A stretch of DNA of 64,000 nucleotides. Origin: an uncultured Agathobacter sp. GTDB lineage: Bacteria; Bacillota; Clostridia; Lachnospirales; Lachnospiraceae. The notes beneath the pieces were generated by a model. The model was not told the DNA's origin. It searched no databases and saw only the letters and a program-made list of their open reading frames with translations. The stretch spans positions 1-64,000 of the forward strand of contig CAKRDT010000006.1 of the NCBI GenBank assembly GCA_934316545.1, written 5' to 3'. A program made the position numbers and the translations under genes. Each line of letters starts with the position of its first letter. Positions within the stretch are counted from its first letter, which is position 1. Positions 16,692 through 26,200 of this stretch are shown piece by piece.

Positions 16692-17828
16692 TCATATGTC
16701 TACAACCAAATGGAGTTCACTACACTTATATTCTGTAACAATATATGGAAAATGCCCATTAAATAGTAAATCTTTAATTACTATGCTATGCGGATGATGA
16801 TATCTATTTCTCGCCCCTGCCGACATAACATAAAATGCATCTAATTGTGCTAATTTTGAATTATAATTATGCTTAGATCCATGATGTGGAATTTGAATAC
16901 AACCAATGTTCTCCCAATATGTATCATACGCCTCATATAACTCTTTCCACTTATATTTTCCAGAAGCATCATAATCCCCCATATATAGACAACCAGCCAT
17001 TTTTGAGTCACAACAACAATACCTCTTAGCATGACATGTATCATTTACACCTTGGCCTACGTATTGTATTGCCACTTGCGCTTCCATCCCAGAATATAAA
17101 GTCATCGAATTTGTATTAAAAGATCCCTTTACTTTTTTATAACAATCTTTTATTTTATTTCGCTCTGTATCCGTTCCATTCTCCCATATTGACTGTAAAT
17201 CCGCACTATCCATATCTTTCCCAAAGCAATTTTCTAATTCGTTTTGCAAAAATTCAAGTCTATCTTCTTGCCTAAAATTATATGGGATAAATAACCACTC
17301 TCTTTCTAGTGAAGAATTATAAATAACATTTTCTAAAATACGCTCAATGACATTTTCCCCCGACCGAATCAACATCGCATCGATTTCATTATTACCACTT
17401 TGGTCATTCTCCTCAACCTTATATAATTTTGGTCTATCCGCTATATCAAATTGATTGAATGCTTCATATGGATCACGCACAAATAAAGACGCAAATGACT
17501 CTTCCCCGTTATTCTTTATTATATTTAACAAACTTATATACTTCGTATTTTTCTCTGTTATTAATGGGAAAAACATTTTTTTAACATGACAATACTTTAA
17601 TAAAAACGGAATTCCATTGATATGATCGTCATCCAAATGTGAAATAAATACTGCATGTATCGTCTGGTCTTTATAAAAATTATCCCTTATCTGTTTTTCT
17701 ACTAATTTTACATTGGTTGACGATCCACAATCATAAACAATATTAACATCTTCATTATCTCCCCAACCTTCAAATTGTTCACAATAAAATGCGCCTTGCC
17801 CAACCGGCAAAAAACTTCTAATCATCAT
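16692..17828 (-). CDS. ComEC-like metallo-beta-lactamase-fold hydrolase (378 aa)
   Basis: A soluble protein with the metal-binding signature HLDDDH (in FISHLDDDHINGI, near residue 63), an Asp in YMGDYDASG (near 290) and the late PHHGSKHNYNSKL motif (near 322), the last typical of the MBL domain of ComEC/Rec2 proteins but here without any membrane channel domain. The substrate is probably a nucleic acid or phosphodiester, by family analogy only. It is the third gene of a minus-strand operon after a membrane protein and another MBL protein (33-bp gap), under the tandem-box promoter at 19.5 kb. AAGGAG precedes the ATG. Similar proteins occur in phage-defence neighbourhoods. Confidence 0.75.
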   Translation of the reverse strand: MMIRSFLPVGQGAFYCEQFEGWGDNEDVNIVYDCGSSTNVKLVEKQIRDNFYKDQTIHAVFISHLDDDHINGIPFLLKYCHVKKMFFPLITEKNTKYISLLNIIKNNGEESFASLFVRDPYEAFNQFDIADRPKLYKVEENDQSGNNEIDAMLIRSGENVIERILENVIYNSSLEREWLFIPYNFRQEDRLEFLQNELENCFGKDMDSADLQSIWENGTDTERNKIKDCYKKVKGSFNTNSMTLYSGMEAQVAIQYVGQGVNDTCHAKRYCCCDSKMAGCLYMGDYDASGKYKWKELYEAYDTYWENIGCIQIPHHGSKHNYNSKLAQLDAFYVMSAGARNRYHHPHSIVIKDLLFNGHFPYIVTEYKCSELHLVVDI

Positions 17829-17861
17829 TGATTGTTTTCTCCTTCTGCCCTAACACATTTA

Positions 17862-18824
17862 TCAAATTGTCATTATATACCAACCATTATATTCATTTGA
17901 GAAAAAAGTTTCTTCATTTCTTCTTCTCGCAAAAGTCTCATATGTAACATATACGTCTATGCCATTTTCCCCCGCCGTATTTAAAATGATACAATTAGCT
18001 TCATTATTTGTAATATGATCAAGATTCCTTGTATTCCAGGAATCATAATCTAAATATTGACTTTGGGCATTTCCAAACAAGGTAAGTTTAGGATTTAAAA
18101 CATCTAAATATTCGTCATTACCACCTGTTTTTCTTCCATGATGCGGAGCCACCAAAACATCAACGTCCGTAACATCTTCTTTATGATTTTCCAATATATA
18201 ATCCCACGTTTTCTCGGCTGAATCGCCTGCAAAAACCACCTTTTTTCCATCACCAGTTCGATACAATATCACATATGAACAATCATTGTATTCTTCTGTT
18301 CTATTTGCTTCTTCCACCAGTTCGGGCGTAGGTGCTAGCAAATATAAACCGTCAGCTCCTGAGTTTCCATTTTCATCCTGATTATAATACTGTCCATAAC
18401 TTCCGGAATATAAATGCATTACTTTAGGGGAAGTATCAGACTTTCTAATTTCTTGATAAAACTCCCAATCCTCCTCTTTATATTTTCCCCAAGAAGTATT
18501 TTCATCCATCACTTTTGTGTTTTCAGTGTCCCAAAAATTCAAAACTTCAAATGTTTCAAATAATTCTTTGATTCCATCCATGTGATCCATATCAGGATGT
18601 GTTAAGACAAATCTAAAGATCGTTTTTATTCCTAAATCTGACAAATACTCTATTGGATTGACCGGGTAATTTTTTTGATTATGATTTCCTGATAAAGACG
18701 CACTCTCAAAAACCATCTCTAATGCCGATCCATTTGAGATGTCTATAACAGTATTGTGTCCAGAAGGATGTTTTACCAAAATACAATCCCCTTCATTAAC
18801 ATTTAAAAAATGAATTACACCCAT
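17862..18824 (-). CDS. ComEC-like metallo-beta-lactamase-fold hydrolase (320 aa)
   Basis: A soluble MBL-fold protein beginning directly with the fold (MGVIHFLNVNEGDCILVKH). It has the HxDxDH site in LTHPDMDHMDGI (about residue 78), VVFAGDSAEKT (about 210) and VLVAPHHGRKTGG (about 233). It is a different subfamily from its neighbour despite the common fold, so the pair is not a simple duplication. It is the second gene of the three-gene operon, 22 bases after the membrane protein, with GGGAGG before the ATG. The predicted role is metal-dependent phosphodiester hydrolysis; the substrate is unknown. Confidence 0.77.
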   Translation of the reverse strand: MGVIHFLNVNEGDCILVKHPSGHNTVIDISNGSALEMVFESASLSGNHNQKNYPVNPIEYLSDLGIKTIFRFVLTHPDMDHMDGIKELFETFEVLNFWDTENTKVMDENTSWGKYKEEDWEFYQEIRKSDTSPKVMHLYSGSYGQYYNQDENGNSGADGLYLLAPTPELVEEANRTEEYNDCSYVILYRTGDGKKVVFAGDSAEKTWDYILENHKEDVTDVDVLVAPHHGRKTGGNDEYLDVLNPKLTLFGNAQSQYLDYDSWNTRNLDHITNNEANCIILNTAGENGIDVYVTYETFARRRNEETFFSNEYNGWYIMTI

Positions 18825-18846
18825 ATAAATATCCTCCCTTTTGAAA

Positions 18847-19407
18847 TCATTGAAGCTTACGAGAATTGCTATATACTTCTACTCTTTTTCTAATATAATC
18901 CGTTTGTTTTTTATAACTATGTACAAAAATAAGTATAATTAAAAATCCACCCGCTATACAAAGTAAATTTTGGCCCACCATCCCCATCTGCTTCACACAA
19001 TCATAGAATAACCAATCGTATATTTTGGCTCCCATTGCAAGCGCCAAGACAGAGATGATCGTACGATAGACATTGTTCGTTTCATTCAATGTTACTATCA
19101 AAGGATCATTTTGGGAAGCTTCTACGTATTGTTCATAAGGAGCAAATTTCAGATAGGCTTCTTTCAATTTTGTTTTTTTATTCTTAATTTTCAATGCTTT
19201 TAGCCACTTTTCGACAGTCAAAGATCCAACACGACTTATCAACATTCCAACAAAATAATACATTACAACATTTTCCCATCCTGACCTTATAAATGTAAAC
19301 CTTGTGGTCTGATCCACAATATAACAGAATACTATCCCTGGGAACAAATTGTTAAATATATTATATGAAGATATTTTATCTAAAACACTTTTTACCACTT
19401 CTTCCAT
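18847..19407 (-). CDS. Four-helix membrane protein of the MBL operon, unknown
   Basis: A 186-residue protein with hydrophobic segments at about 18-36, 44-60, 112-132 and 142-163, and charged loops between the second and third (KALKIKNKKTKLKEAY). No known motif is visible. It is the first gene after the tandem-box promoter (-10 at 19477-19472), so it heads an operon with the two MBL-fold proteins. A membrane protein leading a defence-like operon often acts as sensor or effector, but that is analogy. The ribosome binding site is weak. Confidence 0.65.
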   Translation of the reverse strand: MEEVVKSVLDKISSYNIFNNLFPGIVFCYIVDQTTRFTFIRSGWENVVMYYFVGMLISRVGSLTVEKWLKALKIKNKKTKLKEAYLKFAPYEQYVEASQNDPLIVTLNETNNVYRTIISVLALAMGAKIYDWLFYDCVKQMGMVGQNLLCIAGGFLIILIFVHSYKKQTDYIRKRVEVYSNSRKLQ

Positions 19408-19471
19408 ATCACTCTAATATGATAATTAATAAAATTAAAAATCACTTATATCCTTTCTTTTAGTCTAATCT

Positions 19472-19541
19472 ATTTTAGACCGAATGTGGACATTCCACAA
19501 TATAGATGACAGAAATGGAACTTTTTTGACAGAAATAGGAA
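19472..19541 (-). promoter_or_regulatory. Tandem AgrA-type boxes and -10 before the MBL operon
   Basis: Direct repeats GACAGAAATGGA (19508-19519) and GACAGAAATAGGA (19528-19540) are 20 bp apart with the same CTTTTTT linker as at agrBD. TAAAAT (19477-19472) lies exactly 28 nt beyond the box end on the minus strand. The -35 position reads TTGTGG. The match in spacing and linker to the agrBD promoter is close. Confidence 0.72.
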
Positions 19542-19567
19542 ATATTATAATCTTTTTACCTTATTTA

Positions 19568-19632
19568 TCTCTTTTTGCATAGTAATTCTACAAAGAATTA
19601 AATCAGGCAGGTCGAAAGACCTGCCTGATTCC
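19568..19632. terminator. Terminator built from an ISL3-like relic
   Basis: AATCAGGCAGGTC/GACCTGCCTGATT (19603-19632) is a perfect stem. The same GGCAGGTCGAAAGACCTGCC hairpin follows the ISL3 transposase (9350-9369). The sequence just before it (TCTCTTTT...TAATTCT...CAA.GAA, 19568-19597) resembles the stretch before that transposase (7866-7895). It may be an element that has lost its gene and terminal repeats, now ending the HerA transcript. Confidence 0.55.
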
Positions 19633-19668
19633 CATTTGGGTTCAATTTATTTATACTATTCACCAAAA

Positions 19669-21384
19669 TCATAAACGAGCATCATTCTCTTCCTCAAAAA
19701 TTCCCTCTTCACCAAACAGGATAACATTTTCACTATTTGGTCTAAACTGATCATCTAATTGTTCAATTTTTACAAAACAAGGCATTTTAACTCCTGTCCC
19801 TGATACAATGCATTCACCTGGTCCAAGTACAGTTAATGAGTCCATGGCATTCTGATCTAAAAATGCTACAGCTTTTCTGATTTTACTCAAATCATTTGGA
19901 TTAACCAATTTATGAATAAAATAATTGTGCATTTGAGAGACAATCGTCGAAGAAATGTCTGATGGACGTTGACTAGAAATCCACAAAAATAATCCAAACT
20001 TTCTTCCTTCTTTTATTGCTCTCTCAAATGTTTCTATTGTAATACTCGTATGTTTATTATTAAACGCATCCTCATATAAAAGATTGTGCGCTTCATCAAC
20101 AACGATATTTACAATTTCATTTACTTTATCATTTTGTTTTTTCTCAATTTGGTTGTAAAATAGGTGATTTACAATTATTGAAGGAATTAGCTCCATCATA
20201 TCTTTATTAACGTTAGCTAATTGGATAACGGCAATTCTTTTGCCATTAAAAATATCCCCATTACTAGAATAGAATACTTTATCAAAATCAGAAAAAAGCT
20301 TCTCTGCTCTTCTTAACAATGGTGAAACAAATTCATATTGTGTACCAAACCCAATATGTATCGCAACTGCAAAATATAATCTAAACAGAAAATTCTTCAA
20401 CAAATCCTCCGGAACATTAACTCGAATATTTTGTAATTCCTCTTGTATTTCCGAACTATTAGCATATACATTTCCATTTGCAGTTTCAAAATAAAAAACT
20501 TCTGATGTAGAATGCCACCTTAGCTTTTCTATTCCAGTGATATATTCTGCCATATTATACTGCATAGACTTAACCAGATCACGTTGACCACTCACAATCA
20601 TCCGGCATATTAGCGTTTCATATTCTTCACCTGTTTTTGAATCTTTGTATGCTGTTTTGATCACAGGTTTCTGTGTCGCCTCTGTAGCATTAAGCAACAC
20701 ACACCATTCATCTTCCTGTAATGTTGAATAATCTAATGGTATTCTTATTTCTGATTGCGTTCTAGTTGTAAGATTGTACACCATTTTTAATGCGGATTCA
20801 CATATTGCTTCATCTCCATACTCATTGTTAATATCAATAATAAGTACTTTTCCTTTGCTTGTTTTTTCTAATTCTTTTGAATATGTATTTAAGAGTTTTG
20901 CAAGAGTGTTGCTCTTACCGCTCCCTGTATTTCCAAATATTCCAATATGTGAAGGAATAATCAGATTGTAATCAAAATAACATCTTTGAGTACTATCAAA
21001 TAGATTGGTTCCTAATGAAAAATTCTTTACACTTGCACAATCATTTATACGCATAAAATCTTCATCATCCAGCAACTCAATGCTGGCAGATACCATAGGC
21101 AGCATTCTTACCCCTTGTATAAAATGATTATCATCAATATATCCCTTTACTGATAATTCAATATAATACCCAGTAAAAGAGCCTTTTTTCTGTTCATCAT
21201 AATACTCCCCTATTATTTGGCAAATTATGGTATCTAATCCAACCTTGGTTTTTACGAAAGAATTTATACGTGGAGAAATTGTAGTTTTACCATTTTTTAC
21301 TATGTAGGGTGGGAGCAACTCATACAATTCAGCTCTTACAAACACTCCTCTTACTTCTATAACCTTTCCGATTTCTCTGCCCAT
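19669..21384 (-). CDS. HerA/FtsK-like ATPase of a SIR2-HerA system
   Basis: A 571-residue ATPase. An N-terminal HAS-barrel-like beta region (1-105) precedes Walker A GNTGSGKSNT (about 151-160) and Walker B VNIVVDEAHNLLYED (about 420-434), then LFLWISSQRPSDIS (sensor/arginine-finger region) and FIHKLVNPNDL. This is the HerA family of hexameric DNA translocases. The ATG at 21384 follows GGAGAG and overlaps the SIR2 gene by 28 bases, showing translational coupling. SIR2-HerA pairs are an established anti-phage system in which the complex depletes NAD or cuts DNA. It is the last gene of an operon that also contains a membrane protein. Confidence 0.88.
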   Translation of the reverse strand: MGREIGKVIEVRGVFVRAELYELLPPYIVKNGKTTISPRINSFVKTKVGLDTIICQIIGEYYDEQKKGSFTGYYIELSVKGYIDDNHFIQGVRMLPMVSASIELLDDEDFMRINDCASVKNFSLGTNLFDSTQRCYFDYNLIIPSHIGIFGNTGSGKSNTLAKLLNTYSKELEKTSKGKVLIIDINNEYGDEAICESALKMVYNLTTRTQSEIRIPLDYSTLQEDEWCVLLNATEATQKPVIKTAYKDSKTGEEYETLICRMIVSGQRDLVKSMQYNMAEYITGIEKLRWHSTSEVFYFETANGNVYANSSEIQEELQNIRVNVPEDLLKNFLFRLYFAVAIHIGFGTQYEFVSPLLRRAEKLFSDFDKVFYSSNGDIFNGKRIAVIQLANVNKDMMELIPSIIVNHLFYNQIEKKQNDKVNEIVNIVVDEAHNLLYEDAFNNKHTSITIETFERAIKEGRKFGLFLWISSQRPSDISSTIVSQMHNYFIHKLVNPNDLSKIRKAVAFLDQNAMDSLTVLGPGECIVSGTGVKMPCFVKIEQLDDQFRPNSENVILFGEEGIFEEENDARL

Positions 21385-22289
21385 GTTCTCTCCATATCTT
21401 GATAACAAACAAACGTTGTATCTTTCTTATTATCATAATCATCTTGATCTCTAATAATAATATTTATCTGATCATCAAACGGAATATAATCACTCTCTGA
21501 ATACTTATACCAATAAATTGTAAGTCCGGCATTTAAACAATCCTCTAATATTTTATTAATATGCTTATCCCTTCCTGAATAACCAATAATAATTAATATA
21601 GAATTGGGTCTACAAAGTTGTTCTTTCATATTAAAAGCCACTTCAAAGTAATCTTCATTCAATATTTCCTTATATTTTGCTTTTCCCGGAATAATCGGCT
21701 TTTCTATATCTCCGTGAAGCTTACTAATCATGAATGTTGGAATATATCTCTTTATATTGTAATCATAGCCAATTACATCTATCAATCCTGCCTTCGAAGA
21801 ATTATTACTAGCTGAAATCGCATTATAAAGATATCCTAATTTTTCCAAAATATTTTCAATAATAGTATCATAATTTAATGTATATATATTGATTTGTTTC
21901 ATACTAGGATCTCTATTTTGAGTTTCATGTTCTATTAAGTAAATTTTTTTCAATAACATCTCTATATTTTTTATAGATGTATTTTCAGAAAACGCTTTCT
22001 TTTCTAACGCGCTTGAATGGTATTGTCTAAATTCATCAACAAACGTCTTTTTTACAATATCTCTTTCTTTGCTATCCTCAATTTGATCTATTGCACTTTC
22101 AATTCCATCCGATATATCAAAACCTAATTCCTTAAGTTTACTTTTTGTTTCTACAAAAGTACTTAGTTGAGGAAGTGCAGAACCATTTACACCTGCACCG
22201 AACAAAAAACTAATATGTGTCGATGATAATATATTTTTGTCAATCACAATTCTTTCTCCATCGTTCATTCTAATGCTTTTTCCAATCAC
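21357..22289 (-). CDS. SIR2-family NAD-cleaving effector
   Basis: A 310-residue protein with the SIR2-like Rossmann signatures: SFLFGAGVNGSALPQ (about 28-42), YTLNYDTIIEN (about 136-146, the T-x-N-x-D motif), SKLHGDIEKP (about 188-197, with the catalytic His) and IIIGYSGRDKHINKIL (about 232-247). In defence systems such domains hydrolyse NAD on infection rather than deacetylating proteins. The GTG start at 22289 has AGGTGG close before it; an internal ATG at 22268 is an alternative. It overlaps the HerA gene and follows the membrane gene by 34 bases. The partner identity makes the SIR2-HerA assignment strong. Confidence 0.87.
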   Translation of the reverse strand: MIGKSIRMNDGERIVIDKNILSSTHISFLFGAGVNGSALPQLSTFVETKSKLKELGFDISDGIESAIDQIEDSKERDIVKKTFVDEFRQYHSSALEKKAFSENTSIKNIEMLLKKIYLIEHETQNRDPSMKQINIYTLNYDTIIENILEKLGYLYNAISASNNSSKAGLIDVIGYDYNIKRYIPTFMISKLHGDIEKPIIPGKAKYKEILNEDYFEVAFNMKEQLCRPNSILIIIGYSGRDKHINKILEDCLNAGLTIYWYKYSESDYIPFDDQINIIIRDQDDYDNKKDTTFVCYQDMERTWAEKSERL

Positions 22290-22323
22290 TAACCCACCTG
22301 ATTTTATTTCACGTATATCCCAT

Positions 22324-22974
22324 TTAATATTGTAACAAAATTAATTCTTTCAAATCCTTTATCATCATTTCGTATTTTCCTCTTAATGAATCAAAAAAAG
22401 TAGAAGAATATATCAAAATAGCAGCCACCGCAACAAAAACAAGCAGAATTGTAGCCAAATATATCCAACTAGTAAAGTTAATGCCTATCACGCCCATATT
22501 TTCAAAAGAGATTGTCAGAACACCTGCAAATGCCGAAAACAGGGCTACTATAATACTATGGCACCTTTTTTCAGCAGCCTTCTTTCCATCCACACATTCT
22601 TGATACATATCGATTAATTTCTCCACCTTTTCTTTTGTATTTATCTCAAACTCTGTCTTTAAAACGCCTCCCAAAATTTCAATTTTTTTCTTATGAGATC
22701 CCATATATTTATCCATATGTACCTTTTGATCTTTATTATCAATTGCAATAAGTACGAACAATGCCCCTACACACAATAGAATACCTATAAAATACCATAA
22801 ATGTTTTGGAAATAGTAACACAGTTATAATCATTTCGGCACAAGCGCCAAACAACACACCTAAGCATACCATCGCAATTTTCTTAATTTTGGGGTCAAAT
22901 CGATTAAATCCTTGCTCAACTTCCGGACATTTCTGCTTAGCAGATTCATAAAATTTTAGAACATAATACTCCAT
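22324..22974 (-). CDS. Membrane protein heading the SIR2-HerA operon
   Basis: A 216-residue protein with two pairs of membrane helices (about 38-57 and 60-78; 150-168 and 175-197) separated by a long charged, helical cytoplasmic section (KKKIEILGGVLKTEFEIN...). This resembles SLATT-type or pore-like partners seen with nucleotide-signal or NAD-depleting defence effectors, but no signature is certain. The ATG at 22974 is chosen for AAGGAGATACTGT before it. Two-gene SIR2-HerA systems do not normally need this gene, so it may be an added component. It is the first gene after the third tandem-box promoter. Confidence 0.68.
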   Translation of the reverse strand: MEYYVLKFYESAKQKCPEVEQGFNRFDPKIKKIAMVCLGVLFGACAEMIITVLLFPKHLWYFIGILLCVGALFVLIAIDNKDQKVHMDKYMGSHKKKIEILGGVLKTEFEINTKEKVEKLIDMYQECVDGKKAAEKRCHSIIVALFSAFAGVLTISFENMGVIGINFTSWIYLATILLVFVAVAAILIYSSTFFDSLRGKYEMMIKDLKELILLQY

Positions 22975-23097
22975 ACAGTATCTCCTTTCGTACATTACGC
23001 TTCTTCACTAATATTTTTTTACCATCTGATCATGTCATTACAAATGTTTCCACAATCCACATAAATATCAGCCATCGAAATAATTTCTATATCGTTC

Positions 23098-23166
23098 ATA
23101 TTAATTTAAATTGAAGAAAATGGAAATGCCTTTAGCAGAAATGGAATTATTTTGTCAGAATTGGTC
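23098..23166 (-). promoter_or_regulatory. Tandem AgrA-type boxes and -10 before the SIR2-HerA operon
   Basis: Direct repeats CAGAAATGGA (23136-23145) and CAGAATTGGT (23156-23165) are 20 bp apart, with a possible third half-site near 23115. TAATAT (23103-23098) lies 28 nt past the box end on the minus strand, as in the other two promoters. The -35 position reads TTTCCA. Confidence 0.7.
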
Positions 23167-23262
23167 ATATATCGGAAATAAATTTCATAAAATCTGATTC
23201 TAACAGGCATTTATCACATTTTTGTTAAATGCAAACGTTTTACACTATTTTATTTTTGTTTC

Positions 23263-26200
23263 CTATGCTCTCTGCCATTCCTCTTCCCACACCCATTCAT
23301 TTCTCACTTCGTTGATCTCGTTCGAATCCTCCGCGATTGCTTTCCACTTAAGCACTCCACAATATTCCCTCGCTTCATCCAATTGGTACATAAGAAAAGC
23401 AATTGCTACGCTGATCTTGCGCACATGTAGCATACTCTTGAATTTCATATCACAATCCGAATCCGTCTGCAGCATCTCAGCAAGCAAAACCAAACACGTA
23501 TCCACCTGCTTCAGATTCTCTTCCTGCATGATTTCGCACTTCGCATAGAGCAGATTATGTACATTCCATGCAGCAGCAATTACGCCGGGGCGCTTACAAT
23601 AACGAAGAATATTCAACATTTCATCCAGCAGTTTCTGTGCATATGCGCTATCCGGATGTGCAAGAATACAATGATATGCTGCCGTCATGGCACCAACGGT
23701 CAGATTTTTGTCCGCCGATCGCATCTCTGCCAAAATCTGATTTGCTACCCATTCACTATTCGGGAATTGAATTTCCAATTCTCTCGTACTTATAGCATAT
23801 ACCTGCATTTCAGCGACAAGTTCTTTTAATGCATCGATACGTGCGTCAGACAAAATACCAACATTACGAACAATTGCCGCAATCGCATTCACCATTCTAC
23901 GCGCCCGGAAACAATATTCATCCCACACAAATGCATCATCACTCACGGCTGCAAGTTTTTCTCTTAGAGTATTCCAATAGTTTTGAATTCCTTCCATTAG
24001 CTGATCGGCTTCCGCCTCACTCCAATATCCGGGTTCCATATTATCACATACCAGTATCAACTCGTCCAAATATGGGATATTGTCCATCGAGATCCGGCAT
24101 CCTTTTCCATCTTCAAACTGTGCTTCCAACGACTGTGAAAGAAAATAACTTTTCACCGACCGAACCGGTATGTTTGAATCAATGCATGGCATCTTTTCAA
24201 ATGCCAAAAGATGCATATTGGACAGCTTCGGCAAACCATTGTCCGACACAAAAGCCCATATCAATTTTGCGTATTCCTGTCTCTGATCTTCACTCAACAG
24301 TCCCAAAGTATCCAAACATTCCAGACGTAATACTTTCGTCTGCCAAACATATCCACACTCATCCGGAATCTCTAATAACTCAGCTATCGTCTGTGGAGCA
24401 ACAGAACACAATTCTTTCAACGGTCCGATCTCCATCTTTCTAAAATAATAAGCAAAGAGATCCATTCCGTCCCCATGTCCATGTAACGTCTTATGTTCCA
24501 CAATCTTAGTCTGAAGCATCGTATCCAACATCCGTGCCTTCACGCGCTCCGATACTTGCAGCATGATTTCGATACACATCTTTGCCATAGGAAATGACAC
24601 CGGTAAAGACTCTTTCTCCATCAAATCTTTCAGCACATACAACGCCATTTCCTGATTTTCCTCTGAACTGCGGCTCATAAAGCGGATTAACAATTCCGGC
24701 ACATTCGACATTAACTGCCTCATCAATCCGCCCGGTGTACTTTCCTGTTCCTCAATCTCATCCATATTTAGTGAAAAAGCATCCAGCAATTTGTGCAAAA
24801 TCTCCTGAATCTCCACATGGCTCAATAATGACAAACATTCCCTATCGATCAGTGTCTCTATCGTGTTACTTCGCACGGATCTGCATAACAAAAATACTCC
24901 CACAGAATAATTCAGCTGTAATACAGCTTCCATCCAAGGCATCTCCCAATCTCCAAGCAAAGTCACATATCCGCATTGTAATGGCAAACTCAGCCGATCC
25001 AGCAAGCGAAAAAAGCGGTATGCACTCTCACATCCATTACCGGCTCCAATTATCGTGTGAATTTCCCGATTTAAATTGAATGCATCTTTGTTTTCATTTT
25101 CATAATGCTTAACGTGCCAATGAAGTAAAGCATCGGTCGTACACTTTCTCCACTCCGACCAGTCAAACACAACCTGATAACCTTCTATCGTCTCCTCAAT
25201 CTGGTTGATTGCTTCCTGATGTTTCTCATATTCACCAGCATAATCCCTCACGCCCTGTACGCATAATGAATAAAGCTGTAACACACCGGCCAGAAGTGAT
25301 GCATAATATATACTGCTGTTTTTGTCCGCTGCCCCCTCTTCCGCTTTATGAATGTCCTTCATCAGTTTCTTTAATTCTTCAATAACAGCTTCGGCCTCAT
25401 CCAATTCCACTCGAATGCCTAGAACCTGCAACCGCAGTTCATAATCCTCCGTCTGCAAATGACAATGCCCAAGTATTCGACGCATCGCCGCAAAATCCAT
25501 ATGATAGTATGCCTGCTTCAATCTTTCCATCCGAAGCATCTTCTCCCCGTTTTTCCTCATGTATGCATGCGCCTTCATTTTTCCGAAACAAAGGTCCCAT
25601 GAGGACTCCATACCATCCTCCCGATAATCCCGAAGTAATGCCAGTCCGATTTCAAACCATTCTCTTCCCTGTTCCTTCTGCTTTTCATCCATGGAGTCGG
25701 TTTTCCAGTCTGTAATCTTCTCCCCAAAAGCATTCCAGATGGCATAAATATTCTTAATCTCATATCCCGAGTAGATATTCATTCCGATTTCATGCCGCCA
25801 TACAAATTCATAACAAAAAGCAAGCATTACATCAATATCCACAAATGTATAGCTTTGCAGTAAACCATACTCCTTCGTCCTGTAATTCAGCTTCTCGCAT
25901 TGGGAATATGACGGAATATACCATCCCGGATAAGTGGACCGTTCCTCGCGCCATAAGGCACTCAATGTTACTATGTCCGTCTTACGCCCCTCCTGATCCG
26001 CTATCGGTCGCCACTTTACATTCGAAAAAGCCATATTCCACTCCGGAATATCATACTGGTCATTCTTTTCCCCTTGTGAACTCTGACTATAAATTCCCCT
26101 GTTCTCGCTTTGTTCCTGCCTCACATGCTGACGATTCTCGATTTGCAGCTTCTCCCACTTATCCTGAAACGCCTGCAGTTGTTCCGGCATTCCCGCTAAT

